A stretch of DNA of 43,327 bases from Nanobdellati archaeon (GCA_013152815.1 JAADFO010000011.1:1-43327); one strand, 5' to 3'; shown: positions 23,091 to 32,008, numbered from the stretch's first letter. Made by a program: numbers and translations. The notes: generated from the sequence alone by a model not told the origin.

Positions 23091-23768
23091 ATGAAAGTCC
23101 TGCATCTTGAGGCCAGGTACACCAAGAAGATAGCCCTGCCTGCGGCAGCCATCAGGAAGCTTCCTGAGAAGGTCGCGCTCTTCATGTCGGTCCAGTTCCT
23201 CGATTCGCTCCAGGACATCAAGGCAGCCCTCGAGAAGAGAGGGAAGAAGGTCCTGCTGTTCCAGACAAGACACACACGCTACCTCGGCCAGCTCTACGGG
23301 TGCAACAACGAGAAGTACGAAGGAGACTATGACGCCTTCCTCTACGTCGGAGACGGGGAGTTCCATCCAAAAGCGTTGGCCCTGGCGAACAGGAAGCCCA
23401 TCTTCATCTACAACCCCATCACCAAGAAGTCCGGCCAATGGAAGCAGCAGTATTTCCTGGAAGAGCAGAAGCGGACCCGGGCTGCCCTGCTGCGGTTCCA
23501 CTCGTCAGAGCGCATAGGGATCCTGGTGACCACCAAGTCCGGCCAGAACAAGATACGGCTGGGGAAGCTCCTTGAGAAGCGCCATCCCGAGAAGACGTTC
23601 TTTTACCTGGTCTTCGACTCCCTGGAGTTCGGGCGGCTGGAGGACTTCCCGTTCATCCAGTGCCTGGTCAACACTGCCTGCGAACGGATCGCCTTCGAGG
23701 ACAGGAAACGGTTCTTCAGGCCGGTCATCAACGCCGAGGACATCCTCTGGCCAGAACGTCTCCAGTAA
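23091..23768 (+). CDS. Dph2-like protein lacking domain 1
   Basis: A 225-residue protein matching domains 2 and 3 of Dph1/Dph2, the radical enzyme that adds the 3-amino-3-carboxypropyl group to a histidine of elongation factor 2 in diphthamide synthesis. Residues 27-70 align to the start of domain 2 (LPEKVALFMSVQFLDSL), with C71 in GQLYGC matching the second cluster cysteine. C197 in VNTAC matches the third. Full archaeal Dph2 is about 330-340 residues and carries the first cluster cysteine in an N-terminal domain that is absent here. The leaderless TATA placement argues against a mis-set start. It may need a separate domain-1 partner or have a new role. Confidence 0.75.
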   Translation: MKVLHLEARYTKKIALPAAAIRKLPEKVALFMSVQFLDSLQDIKAALEKRGKKVLLFQTRHTRYLGQLYGCNNEKYEGDYDAFLYVGDGEFHPKALALANRKPIFIYNPITKKSGQWKQQYFLEEQKRTRAALLRFHSSERIGILVTTKSGQNKIRLGKLLEKRHPEKTFFYLVFDSLEFGRLEDFPFIQCLVNTACERIAFEDRKRFFRPVINAEDILWPERLQ

Positions 23769-23793
23769 AATCAGATCGAAACAGGTTACCTGC

Positions 23794-24147
23794 TCATTTC
23801 CGTCGGGGCAATGGCGGTCTCTTCAGGTCCCGGTCATTCATGCCCTGCAGGATCTCCTCGAACCGGGAAAGGGTCTTCTTGGACGTGTCGACGACAATAC
23901 CCAGGAAGACGAAGCTCGTGATCAGGAGGAGCCAGATGAAGATGGCATTGATCATCTCCCAGGTGATGATCCGATCCATGACAAAACGGTTCTGGATGAT
24001 CCTGAAGCCGAAATATGCCACTGCGACGCCGACCGCGAGGATGAGCATCTCGAAGACACTCGGCCTGCTTGTCTGTGCAGAGGATTCGCCTCTTATCCTG
24101 CCAGCGGTTCTTCCCTGCTGCCTGCCGCTCGGGTGTTCTGTTCTCAT
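23794..24147 (-). CDS. Small two-span membrane protein of the MoxR cluster
   Basis: A 117-residue protein with a basic, Gly/Arg-rich N-terminus, two hydrophobic segments (about 35-55 and 68-92) and a short cytoplasmic tail (SRFEEILQGMNDRDLK). It is the last gene of the minus-strand MoxR/DUF58/VWA cluster, starting just after the DUF58 stop. The ATG at 24147 follows GGTGAT by 4 bases; an ATG at 24165 overlapping the DUF58 stop is the alternative. No family recognised. Confidence 0.6.
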   Translation of the reverse strand: MRTEHPSGRQQGRTAGRIRGESSAQTSRPSVFEMLILAVGVAVAYFGFRIIQNRFVMDRIITWEMINAIFIWLLLITSFVFLGIVVDTSKKTLSRFEEILQGMNDRDLKRPPLPRRK

Positions 24148-24161
24148 GGTATCACCTGGTT

Positions 24162-25010
24162 TCATCTCAGGACGTCCCAGAAGACGTCGAAGATGGGTTT
24201 GTCTGTGGTCACGGTCCAGAACCGCGCCTTGAGTTCCTTGGCCGTATCCTGCAGGAGATGGATGTGTTCCTGCAGCCTGTCCTGATAATGGCTCTTCAGG
24301 CGGGGCGTGACCGATGTCCTCAGCTGGTCTCCGGATTCCATGTCCCTGAGGAAGAAATCTCCCTCCAGATCGAGATGCACCTCGCTGGGATCCAGGACCT
24401 GGATGAGATGCACATCATGCTGGGGAAACTGCATGATGCCGTTGCGGAACTCCTTCACGTCGAAGAGGAAGTCTGAGATGATGACGATGAAGCTCCGGCT
24501 GCCGATGGTGCGACGGTAGCGCACCATGGAACCTTCGAAGTTGGAGGAGCCGGAGAGCTGCAGCCCGTCGAGATGGTCGACCATGGATCCCAGTTGGGAA
24601 CCCTTGAGGCTCGTCGGGAAGAGGGTAAGATCGTCGCCGAAGGTGGCTATCCTGAACTTTTCATTGTTCTTCATGGCAAGATAGCAGAAACCGATGCCGA
24701 GCAGGGCTGCATAGTCGAACTTCCGCGTCTTCGCCCCATAGTCCATGGACTTCGAGCTGTCCACCACGGCATTGACGACCAGGGAACGGTCCTCGTCATA
24801 GCGCTTGACATAGAGGTCGTCGGTCCTGGCGAAGATCTTCCAGTCGATGGAACGGAAATCGTCCCCTGGAGAATAGATGCGATGGTCGCTCATCACCGTC
24901 CCCCTGCCGAGGAAGTTGGACTTGCGGTCGCCGCTGTACTTGGAGGTGATCTTCCGTTTGATCACCAGGTCGAACTTCTCCAGTTCTTTGAGGATGCTCA
25001 GGTCGATCAT
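24162..25010 (-). CDS. DUF58-domain protein
   Basis: A 282-residue cytosolic protein of the DUF58 family, whose core motif SPGDDFRSIDWKIFART spans about 47-63, followed by a VWA-like fold (VNAVVDSSKSMDYG) with a MIDAS-like DxSxS. Members are regularly encoded next to MoxR ATPases and VWA membrane proteins and are thought to be chaperone partners or substrates. GAGG precedes the ATG. Confidence 0.88.
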   Translation of the reverse strand: MIDLSILKELEKFDLVIKRKITSKYSGDRKSNFLGRGTVMSDHRIYSPGDDFRSIDWKIFARTDDLYVKRYDEDRSLVVNAVVDSSKSMDYGAKTRKFDYAALLGIGFCYLAMKNNEKFRIATFGDDLTLFPTSLKGSQLGSMVDHLDGLQLSGSSNFEGSMVRYRRTIGSRSFIVIISDFLFDVKEFRNGIMQFPQHDVHLIQVLDPSEVHLDLEGDFFLRDMESGDQLRTSVTPRLKSHYQDRLQEHIHLLQDTAKELKARFWTVTTDKPIFDVFWDVLR

Positions 25011-25132
25011 TTATGGGCCTCGCGCGTCATGCGCTCTGGATAACGTGAAACGTGATGATCTTTCCTATGGCAGGATCAATCGACGACCTTCTCCTGCCAT
25101 TTTCATCCTTTCATGCCTTCTTCATGCAGGCT
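25011..25132. other. Intergenic hairpin region between moxR and DUF58
   Basis: 122 bases without a gene. Positions 25067-25075 (ATGGCAGGA) and 25092-25100 (TCCTGCCAT) form a perfect 9-bp stem around a 16-base loop. A 14-base direct repeat (25111-25124 and 25133-25146) straddles the moxR stop. No clear TATA box precedes DUF58. The hairpin may be a processing or attenuation site in the operon message. Confidence 0.4.
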
Positions 25133-26074
25133 TCATGCCTTCTTCAGGACAGCGGACACGACATCGTCAGGGGAAAGGCCTTTCCGTTCAGCCTCGAAGG
25201 TCGGGATGATCCTATGACGCAGCACAGGATAGGCCATCTTCTCTATATCGGCGGAAGAGACATAGTTCTTCCCCTTGATGAGCGCGTAGGCCTTGGAGGC
25301 AAGGGTCAAGGCGATGGATGCCCGGGGAGACGCCCCGTAGGCGATGAGCTCATGCTTCCTCGTCAGGGTGACTATCCTGATGATCCTGTTCTTCAGGTCG
25401 TTGGCGATGGGCATCTGCTTCACGAGGTCCTGGAGATACTGGATCTTCTCCTTGTTGAGGACCTTTTTCAGGCGCACATTGGTCCCTGCTGCGGTATATT
25501 GGTTTACGATGGCAAGCTCTTCCTGGGGAGACGGATAGCCGACGAGGATCTTGAGCAGGAACCGATCAGCCTGGGCCTCGGGAAGCGGGTAGGTGCCTTC
25601 CTGTTCGATGGGGTTCTGGGTGGCCAGGACGAAGAACGGAAGATCGAGCTTGAAGGTGGAATTTCCCACAGTCACCTGCTTCTCCTGCATGGCCTCCAGC
25701 AGCGCAGACTGGGTCTTCGGCGTGGCCCGGTTGATCTCGTCCGCAAGGACGATGTTGGCGAAGATGGGACCGGGATTGAACTTGAAGGAACGTTTCCCGC
25801 CAGAACCCTCCTCGATGAAATAGGTGCCGGTGATGTCCGAAGGCATGAGGTCCGGCGTGCTCTGGATCCGGGAGAACTTCAGGTCCAGGGCGCTGGCAAG
25901 GCTCTTGATGGCCAGGGTCTTCGCGAGACCCGGATAGCCTTCCAGCAGGCCGTTCCCGTCGCAGAGCAGGGTGACGAGGACCTGTTCGATGACCTCGTCC
26001 TGCCCTATCACCACACGATGGAGCTCTTTCATCAGCACTTTCATTATATCTTCGACGTTCTTCATGATCTTCAC
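25133..26074 (-). CDS. MoxR-family AAA+ ATPase
   Basis: A 313-residue MoxR ATPase. Walker A GYPGLAKT (46-53), Walker B VLADEINR (109-116), sensor 1 ATQNPIEQEG and a conserved YGASPRAS in the lid. MoxR proteins act as chaperones for VWA-domain partners, helping metal insertion or assembly. The neighbours here (DUF58, two VWA membrane proteins) are the usual company. GAGGTGA sits 5 bases before the ATG, and the upstream gene ends 14 bases away. Confidence 0.93.
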   Translation of the reverse strand: MKIMKNVEDIMKVLMKELHRVVIGQDEVIEQVLVTLLCDGNGLLEGYPGLAKTLAIKSLASALDLKFSRIQSTPDLMPSDITGTYFIEEGSGGKRSFKFNPGPIFANIVLADEINRATPKTQSALLEAMQEKQVTVGNSTFKLDLPFFVLATQNPIEQEGTYPLPEAQADRFLLKILVGYPSPQEELAIVNQYTAAGTNVRLKKVLNKEKIQYLQDLVKQMPIANDLKNRIIRIVTLTRKHELIAYGASPRASIALTLASKAYALIKGKNYVSSADIEKMAYPVLRHRIIPTFEAERKGLSPDDVVSAVLKKA

Positions 26075-26088
26075 CTCAATTCAACAAT

Positions 26089-26925
26089 TCAATTGTTTGC
26101 CAGGGACGTGAAATAGTTCTTCACCACGACCCGTTCATCCTCGTCTATCTTCTCTGCATAGGTCTTGGCCGCCGTCGCATAGAGCTCGACCGGAAGCTCG
26201 GACCTGAACTGCTCATCGGCATAGTCTGCCTCGTTCTTCAGGTCCAGCTCGAACCCGAAATCATTGATGACCAGATCGATGACATCGTTCCCCAGGCTTG
26301 CCACGGTATTGTCACGGATGACCTCATCGGAGACCGTCCCCAGGGGTTCTTTGTCCCCGTCGGTGGTCTCTCCATGGATGGAATTCTGCAGCATGGCAAG
26401 GGCATTCTTCGACAGGTCATCCACACTCTCGCCTATCTGCCGGGGCATGTCCCGGAAGGAGTCTCGTATCGCCTCTTTCATGGGGAAGAGCCCTTCCTGG
26501 AGGAAACTGACGAACATCAGGGAGAAGATGAGCAAAAGAAGGACCCCCACCTTGAGGGTGAGCCTCTTGCTGTCGAGCAGCACCGAGAGCCGGAACCGTC
26601 TGAGTCCGGCCATCACCTCGCGCTTGAGCTCATCGACGATGGGGTTGGCATGCCTTCGGTATTGGGCAGCGGTCCGCAGCCGCTCCTTCAGGACGGCATC
26701 ATGGTCCTCCACCTCACGCAGGCCCGTCCCGGAGAACCGTACATACAGGGCCACCAGGAGGTAGACCAACGCCGGCACGACGGCCGCCAGGGATATGAAG
26801 GTGAAGATGGAGAGCAGGAGGAAGGTGGCCAGGAAGATGAGGCCGGTGTTGAGAAGTATATCAAAGACCCAGATGGATTCTACGCTCAGCTTGAGCTCCC
26901 GCAGTATCTTGCTGAAATCGCTCAT
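26089..26925 (-). CDS. Three-span membrane protein of the MoxR cluster
   Basis: A 278-residue protein. Two adjacent hydrophobic segments at about 20-65, a polar loop with a predicted helix (about 72-118), a third span at about 125-147, then an extracellular or lumenal domain (about 150-278) rich in Asp/Glu. I do not recognise it, but its position between the coiled-coil gene and moxR suggests it is a membrane member of the same machine. A palindromic site lies just upstream of its start. Confidence 0.6.
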   Translation of the reverse strand: MSDFSKILRELKLSVESIWVFDILLNTGLIFLATFLLLSIFTFISLAAVVPALVYLLVALYVRFSGTGLREVEDHDAVLKERLRTAAQYRRHANPIVDELKREVMAGLRRFRLSVLLDSKRLTLKVGVLLLLIFSLMFVSFLQEGLFPMKEAIRDSFRDMPRQIGESVDDLSKNALAMLQNSIHGETTDGDKEPLGTVSDEVIRDNTVASLGNDVIDLVINDFGFELDLKNEADYADEQFRSELPVELYATAAKTYAEKIDEDERVVVKNYFTSLANN

Positions 26926-26937
26926 GGTGGTTCCTTT

Positions 26938-26973
26938 ATGTTCTCAAATGCATGTTCTCAAATGTTTGAGAAC
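26938..26973. promoter_or_regulatory. Palindromic operator-like site with a repeated half-site
   Basis: A 20-base palindrome, GTTCTCAAATGTTTGAGAAC (26954-26973), is followed 14 bases away by another copy of its ATGTTCTCAAATG half (26938-26950), directly in front of the gene starting at 26925. No T-rich tract follows, so a terminator is less likely than a binding site for a dimeric regulator. Confidence 0.5.
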
Positions 26974-27036
26974 GCCTGATGTCTTGATGGCCGGCCGGAC
27001 CTCAGGGCTCCGGCGTCTCCTGACGCGGCTCTTGTT

Positions 27037-27681
27037 CTATGAAGTGGAGGTGACCGATGATGCGATGGACTGGAGATGGTTCTTGGAGGATTTGACCGAC
27101 GCGAAGCTGTCGTCGACGAGCGACAGTGTCGCTTTGCAGCTCGAGCTCGTCGCGTTGTCTGCGATGGAGGCATCCAACATGGCCTGCACAGCATCCACAC
27201 GGTCATCGAGCCGGGATACTTCGCTGTCATAGCTCTCCAACGATTGCTGGGCATTGCTCAGGACGGCCTGGGTGTTGATGAGGGTCAGCTTCTCTGTCTG
27301 GAGCTCCTTCAGCTTGTCCTGGAGCTGAGCCTTGGTGGTCGCCAGTTCCATCGTTGTCGAGGTGAGGGCGGTGGTCACGTTCTGCAGCTGCGCCTCACGG
27401 GTGGCGGCCTCTTCCCTGAGGCCCTGGTAGTTCTCGCTGAGCTGCTGCTCCCGTCTTTCCTTGAGCTTGACGGTCACCATGGTCTCGTTGAGCTTGGACT
27501 TCTCCGCCTGCAGGTCGGCGATGAGCTTGTCATATCTCTGCTGGACCGTGAAATGGCGTTCGGCGAGCTCTGAAAGGCTTGAATGATAGTAGGAGGTCAC
27601 GACCACGAGGGAGATGACCAGCAGCATGACCAGGCCAAGGAGGATCAGCATCGTGTTTTTCTGGAAAAAGCCCATGGTCAT
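27037..27681 (-). CDS. Membrane-anchored coiled-coil protein
   Basis: A 214-residue protein with one N-terminal span (about 9-29, LILLGLVMLLVISLVVV) followed by about 150 residues of heptad-rich coiled coil (Gln/Glu/Lys/Leu with regular L spacing) and a Ser/Thr-rich tail with one Cys. It probably forms a rod on one membrane face. A TATA box at 27717-27727 gives it its own start inside the VWA cluster. It has no counterpart in standard Bat operons that I know of. Confidence 0.65.
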   Translation of the reverse strand: MTMGFFQKNTMLILLGLVMLLVISLVVVTSYYHSSLSELAERHFTVQQRYDKLIADLQAEKSKLNETMVTVKLKERREQQLSENYQGLREEAATREAQLQNVTTALTSTTMELATTKAQLQDKLKELQTEKLTLINTQAVLSNAQQSLESYDSEVSRLDDRVDAVQAMLDASIADNATSSSCKATLSLVDDSFASVKSSKNHLQSIASSVTSTS

Positions 27682-27716
27682 CACTTCTTTTTGCTGTCTT
27701 TCATCCTGGGAAACTC

Positions 27717-27727
27717 ATTTATAAGGT
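27717..27727 (-). promoter_or_regulatory. TATA box inside the VWA cluster
   Basis: CCTTATAAATG on the minus strand, 36-46 bases before the coiled-coil gene. It suggests that the lower part of the cluster is transcribed separately from the two VWA genes. Confidence 0.5.
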
Positions 27728-27767
27728 TTTTTATCATGTTGCTGTCATTGGCCTCCTGGGCAGCGCT

Positions 27768-30158
27768 TCATCGCGGCCTCCGGAGAGCGATATCCACCAG
27801 GAAGACGATGATGGCCAATGCGAGGAAGGGCCAGCGGAGCAGGATCCGCTGGGCAAAGGAGCTTCTGGCGACGCTCTTCACCCGCTCGATGATGAAATTA
27901 GGATCGTCGCTGGAGAAGACCTCCCCGCCGTTGTCCCTGATGAGCTTGAGGAAGCCCTCATCCATCCCGGTATGCCGGTATTCCTCCTTGCTGTTGACCC
28001 CTAATTTTGCGCCCAACAGATCTTTTATGCCGACCGCGTCCGGAGTGTAGCTGAGACGGTAGGTGTCTTTTCCGACTTTGGCCAGGGGGTATCGGTCGGT
28101 GCCCGGCCGGGATTTGGAATAGATCAGGAGGTTCGTGGGGGTCTTCACCTGCGCCTGTGTGATGAGCAGGGCGAAGTCCTGCTGGCGCTTGTTCGAGCCG
28201 ATGATCCAGTTGACCGTCCTGCTGATGAGCAGGGAATTCTCCTGCCCGAGCAGGTCCCCGGACCAGGCCATGCCCTCGTCGGTGGACAATACGGCCACAC
28301 GGCCGAGGCCGTAGCGGCCGACCGTGAGGATGGGATTGTTGGAGCCGGTGGTGACCAGGAGCTGTGCGTGGGACTTGGGGATGACCGCATTGAAGCCGGC
28401 CACCGACGCCTTGAGCTGCAGGCCACGGGTGATGAAGTGGTCGGTGTTGAGGATGACCAGCTGCTTGTCTGACTCCTCCTTGAAATCCCCCTGCGGGCCG
28501 AAGAGGATCTTGAGCTTCTGGGTCTCGTCGGGCTCGAAATAGGAGTCAGAACCGCCTGCAGCAGCCAGGCTCCGGAGGATCCTGCTGTTTGTCCCCTCAC
28601 CGATGCCGACGGTATAGAGTTTCATGCCGTCATCCTTGATGTCGTTGGCTATCTCGAAGGCATATTCGGTGTTGCGGTTCTCCCGGCCGTCAGATATGAG
28701 GATGATGTTGTTGGAGCCCTTCGCTGAGATGAGCTGGTCATAGGCCACCTCAAGCCCTGCAGAGATCTGGGTCGCGCCGGAGAAAGGGAGCGAGGTGATG
28801 TCTGCCCTGAGCTGGTCACGGGAAGAGGCGAGCCTGCGGAGCGGCCTGATGAGCTTTCCCTCGTTGTTGAAGGTGACCAGTGATACCGAGACATCATCAC
28901 CGAGGGTGTTGAGGATCTCGATGGCGATGGCCTTCTGGACCGCTCCCCGGGTATAGACCGAGCCGGACTTGAACTTCCTGCCTGAACTCTGGGACACGTC
29001 AAGCACCAGGACCACATTGGTGTCCTCCTTGGACTTCTTCTTGGCCTTGCCGGAAAAGACAGGGAGCATGGTCTCGGTGAGGCTGTCCCGATAGCCGCCG
29101 AAGTCGAAGGACCGGTCCCCTCCGATGAAGAGGATGCCTCCGCCGTCATTGAGATAACCGGAAAGAGAATCGAAATAGGGGTCGAGAGAGGACGCTTCCC
29201 GGTTGGCGATGAGCACCCCGTCAAAGGCAGAGAGATCCGCAGGGAGACTTCCCCGTTCCACGTTGTAGACCTGCCCCAGCAGCCGACGAAGGGGAGGGTT
29301 GCCGCTTCCGACATAGAGGAGCCGGGGAGGAGGGATGCCGGCGACCACCCAGTAGAAGGCATTGTTCTCCGGGAAATGGTCCTTGAGGGAGATGACCGCC
29401 GATATGGCATGATATCCTTCGGTGATACGCCGTTTCAGGGTGATGGGTTTGTCGGGAACCACCTCCTTGGAGAGTATTGTCTCGCCGTCGAAGGTGATGG
29501 TCAGGGGGACGGGCGAGACATGGTCAGGATCGGCTGCTTCCACCACCACAGAAAAGCCTGCATCGGTGCCGGTGATGACCTCCGGAGGCCCTTTGATGAT
29601 GACACTGTAGTCCTGGTCCCGGGGGACGAGCTCGAGGGCGGAGACGGTGCTGTTCAACGAGGAGGTGAACCGCAGGATCTCGTCGACTGCCTTCCCCTCG
29701 GTATTCCTGCCGTCGGTGATGATGAGGACCTGTTCCTGCTGTTTGCTGTTGGCGAGGATGCCGTCGCCTATGGCAGTTCCTTCTCCCGGCGAGAAGCTGA
29801 GGACCTGGGTGGGCAGCCCCTTCTTGAGGGCAGAGATCACCCGGTTGATGTCGCTGCGGTCGAAGAGGTCCATGGAGCTGGAGTTGTCAATGAGGATGGT
29901 TATCTTTGGGTCAGAGACGACCTCGCGCTGCTGGAAGATGAACGGTGAGGCGAAGGCGATGGAAAGGAAAAGGTAGAGGAGCAGCCGGGTCCAGAGGATG
30001 CGCCGGCGAAGCGGCTTCACCTTCTGCAGGTGGCTCTCCTCGCTCTTCGGGTCATTGAAACGCACCAGGGTCTTCCTGACGAACCAGAAGGTGACGATGG
30101 CGAGGAGGAGAAAAAGAGGGAAGACCGCCGGGTACTGGAAAGAGGAGAGGAGCCCCAT
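27768..30158 (-). CDS. Membrane protein with two VWA domains and a GATase-like region
   Basis: A 796-residue protein. Two N-terminal spans (about 12-29 and 56-76) are followed by VWA 1 with MIDAS DNSSS (91-95), a beta-rich segment, a GATase1-like region (about 275-365, FDGVLIANRE...GGGILFIGGD), VWA 2 with DVSQS (387-391), another beta-rich region, and a C-terminal span (about 772-790). Both VWA domains keep the DxSxS metal-binding motif. This resembles fused BatA/B-type proteins. Its start is adjacent to the stop of the next VWA gene, so the two are translationally linked. Confidence 0.8.
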   Translation of the reverse strand: MGLLSSFQYPAVFPLFLLLAIVTFWFVRKTLVRFNDPKSEESHLQKVKPLRRRILWTRLLLYLFLSIAFASPFIFQQREVVSDPKITILIDNSSSMDLFDRSDINRVISALKKGLPTQVLSFSPGEGTAIGDGILANSKQQEQVLIITDGRNTEGKAVDEILRFTSSLNSTVSALELVPRDQDYSVIIKGPPEVITGTDAGFSVVVEAADPDHVSPVPLTITFDGETILSKEVVPDKPITLKRRITEGYHAISAVISLKDHFPENNAFYWVVAGIPPPRLLYVGSGNPPLRRLLGQVYNVERGSLPADLSAFDGVLIANREASSLDPYFDSLSGYLNDGGGILFIGGDRSFDFGGYRDSLTETMLPVFSGKAKKKSKEDTNVVLVLDVSQSSGRKFKSGSVYTRGAVQKAIAIEILNTLGDDVSVSLVTFNNEGKLIRPLRRLASSRDQLRADITSLPFSGATQISAGLEVAYDQLISAKGSNNIILISDGRENRNTEYAFEIANDIKDDGMKLYTVGIGEGTNSRILRSLAAAGGSDSYFEPDETQKLKILFGPQGDFKEESDKQLVILNTDHFITRGLQLKASVAGFNAVIPKSHAQLLVTTGSNNPILTVGRYGLGRVAVLSTDEGMAWSGDLLGQENSLLISRTVNWIIGSNKRQQDFALLITQAQVKTPTNLLIYSKSRPGTDRYPLAKVGKDTYRLSYTPDAVGIKDLLGAKLGVNSKEEYRHTGMDEGFLKLIRDNGGEVFSSDDPNFIIERVKSVARSSFAQRILLRWPFLALAIIVFLVDIALRRPR

Positions 30159-31931
30159 CTAGACATCACCCCGGAACTTCACGACGGAAAGCTCGACAAG
30201 GACGAGCAGGAGCGCCAGGCTCATGAGCGGGAACTGGAGGCTGAGGTCCTTCTGGCCAGAGAGGTCAGTGAGACGGGAACTGGCATACTGATGATGGTTG
30301 TTGACGTCTGATTCCTGTTCGTCCAGGAGGTTCACTGCAAGGGTCTTTCCGCGGAAGGAGACGAATCCTCTGCGGGAGAGCAGCTGCCGGCCGTCGGCAT
30401 CGGTGGCAGCGAGGAAAGAGCCGGTCCTGCGATGATAGAAGCCGATGGACTCTATGTTCCCCAGCCGCTTGAGTATCCTGCTCCAGAAGATAGGGAACGA
30501 GGGAGTCAGCCGGAAGTCGGCCTGGTCTTCCCGGAAACCCACGTAGAGGACCGAACCAAGGCCTTTCTTGCGCAGGGCGATGAGCGGGACGCTCGTGTCG
30601 GTGTCGGCAAGGAGGACTGCCTTTTCCTTCAGGATGGCATCCCAGTAGACATGGACCTGGCCGAAGTCCATCTCATCGAGCCCATAGCTCTTGGTGGCAG
30701 GATAGAGCGTGGCCGCTTTCTCTTTCTTCGAAGCGATGATGACCGGAAGTTCATCCTGCAGCGGACTCTCCATGAGCGCATCGCTTGCGATGAGGACCAG
30801 GGTCGAACCGCCTTCGACCTGCCGGAGGATGGAAGGGAAGGTCCCCGGAAGTATCTTGTCGCCTTCGAAGGAATCGATGATGATGAAATCAAAGGGCTCC
30901 TGGGGGATGATGGGGGGGATGGCGGTGCGCACCTGGAGGAAGGGCATGGCATAGAGAGCAGTCAAGAGATAGCCGGAGGTGGTGTTGCTGATATAGAGCA
31001 CCGACTCCTTGTTGGCCAGCGGATTGTAGATGAAAAGGGTGTTGTCCGCAGGGAAATCATCATCCCGGTCGATCCGGACGGTGTTCTTCCCCGGGAACGT
31101 GGCAAAGGTCAGCTGTTCCACGGAATCCGGTCGGAGGGTCACGGTCTGGGACGATTTGGTCTCGTCTCCCTGTCGCAGGGACACGGAGATTTCCAGCGTC
31201 TTCGTATCATAGTTCTTCACCGTGACCAGGGCATCGGTCCGGTCGAAGGAGAGGCCTATCAGGCCGACATTGTCCAGCTCCTTGTCCGGCAGCGGATTCT
31301 CGAACTCGACGAGGGTGTTGCGTGATTCCAGGGTCTTCTGGGCCACCTGGATGTCAGAGCCGGTAGTAGGCATCATATCAGAGACCACGATGACCTTGCC
31401 GGTCCCCTGTTGCAGGAGAGAAGAGGCGGCGATGATGCTGTCCCCCAGATTCGACGGCAGATCAGTGGGCGACAGCCTGTCCAGTGTATCTTTCAGGGCC
31501 GACGGGCTCGCTTTGTCCAGCACCAGCCGGGGCTGGTCTCCCAGGAGGATGAGCGAGTTGCTCGAAGCCGGATGGGCCTTGATGTAGTCACGGAAATAGT
31601 CGAATGCAGCCTTATTGCCGTAGCGGGCCTGGGAGCTTGCGCTGATGTCCAGGACCCAGACCACATGGCCTGGCTGGGCAGAGGACTCCAGAGGGATCTG
31701 AGGGTCGGCCATGGCCAGCACGAGAAGGGAGAGTATCAGGAGCTGCAGGAAGAAGAGCAGGTTCCTGAGGAGACGGCGCAGCATTGACCGCTGGACGCGT
31801 TTCTCGTCCTTCATGAGGAACATGAGGGAAGGGAGGGCTTTCTTCTTCGGCCGAGGCCTCCGAAGGTAGATGATGATGAGGGGTATGAGGAAGAGGAAAC
31901 CGAGCAGCCCGAGCGGGTTCAAAAAGTCCAT
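30159..31931 (-). CDS. BatA-like membrane VWA protein
   Basis: A 590-residue protein. Residues 1-80 match the BatA N-terminal region (NPLGLLGFLFLIPLIIIYL, then a basic hinge and a second span). A VWA domain follows with MIDAS DISAS (95-99), then a long extracellular or cytosolic mixed domain and a C-terminal span (about 565-585). It is the first gene of the cluster. VWA domains with this motif bind divalent metal and protein partners, and MoxR ATPases often act on such proteins. The promoter region is shared with rio1, divergently. Confidence 0.82.
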   Translation of the reverse strand: MDFLNPLGLLGFLFLIPLIIIYLRRPRPKKKALPSLMFLMKDEKRVQRSMLRRLLRNLLFFLQLLILSLLVLAMADPQIPLESSAQPGHVVWVLDISASSQARYGNKAAFDYFRDYIKAHPASSNSLILLGDQPRLVLDKASPSALKDTLDRLSPTDLPSNLGDSIIAASSLLQQGTGKVIVVSDMMPTTGSDIQVAQKTLESRNTLVEFENPLPDKELDNVGLIGLSFDRTDALVTVKNYDTKTLEISVSLRQGDETKSSQTVTLRPDSVEQLTFATFPGKNTVRIDRDDDFPADNTLFIYNPLANKESVLYISNTTSGYLLTALYAMPFLQVRTAIPPIIPQEPFDFIIIDSFEGDKILPGTFPSILRQVEGGSTLVLIASDALMESPLQDELPVIIASKKEKAATLYPATKSYGLDEMDFGQVHVYWDAILKEKAVLLADTDTSVPLIALRKKGLGSVLYVGFREDQADFRLTPSFPIFWSRILKRLGNIESIGFYHRRTGSFLAATDADGRQLLSRRGFVSFRGKTLAVNLLDEQESDVNNHHQYASSRLTDLSGQKDLSLQFPLMSLALLLVLVELSVVKFRGDV

Positions 31932-31992
31932 GGTCCTGTATCACACCTTTTTCCTTTTTCACACATGCTATGCATGCTTGTCTCACAGGGTC

Positions 31993-32008
31993 GGATATTT
32001 TATAAAGC
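31993..32008 (-). promoter_or_regulatory. TATA box of the VWA cluster
   Basis: GCTTTATAAAATATCC on the minus strand. The predicted start near 31975 leaves a leader of about 44 bases with AGG close to the ATG. Confidence 0.5.

Noticed and set aside
21957-23501. A 514-codon minus-strand reading across the NSUN and Dph2-like genes
   Set aside because: Its composition (Leu/Gly/Asp/His without motifs) and exact overlap with recognised genes mark it as a shadow.
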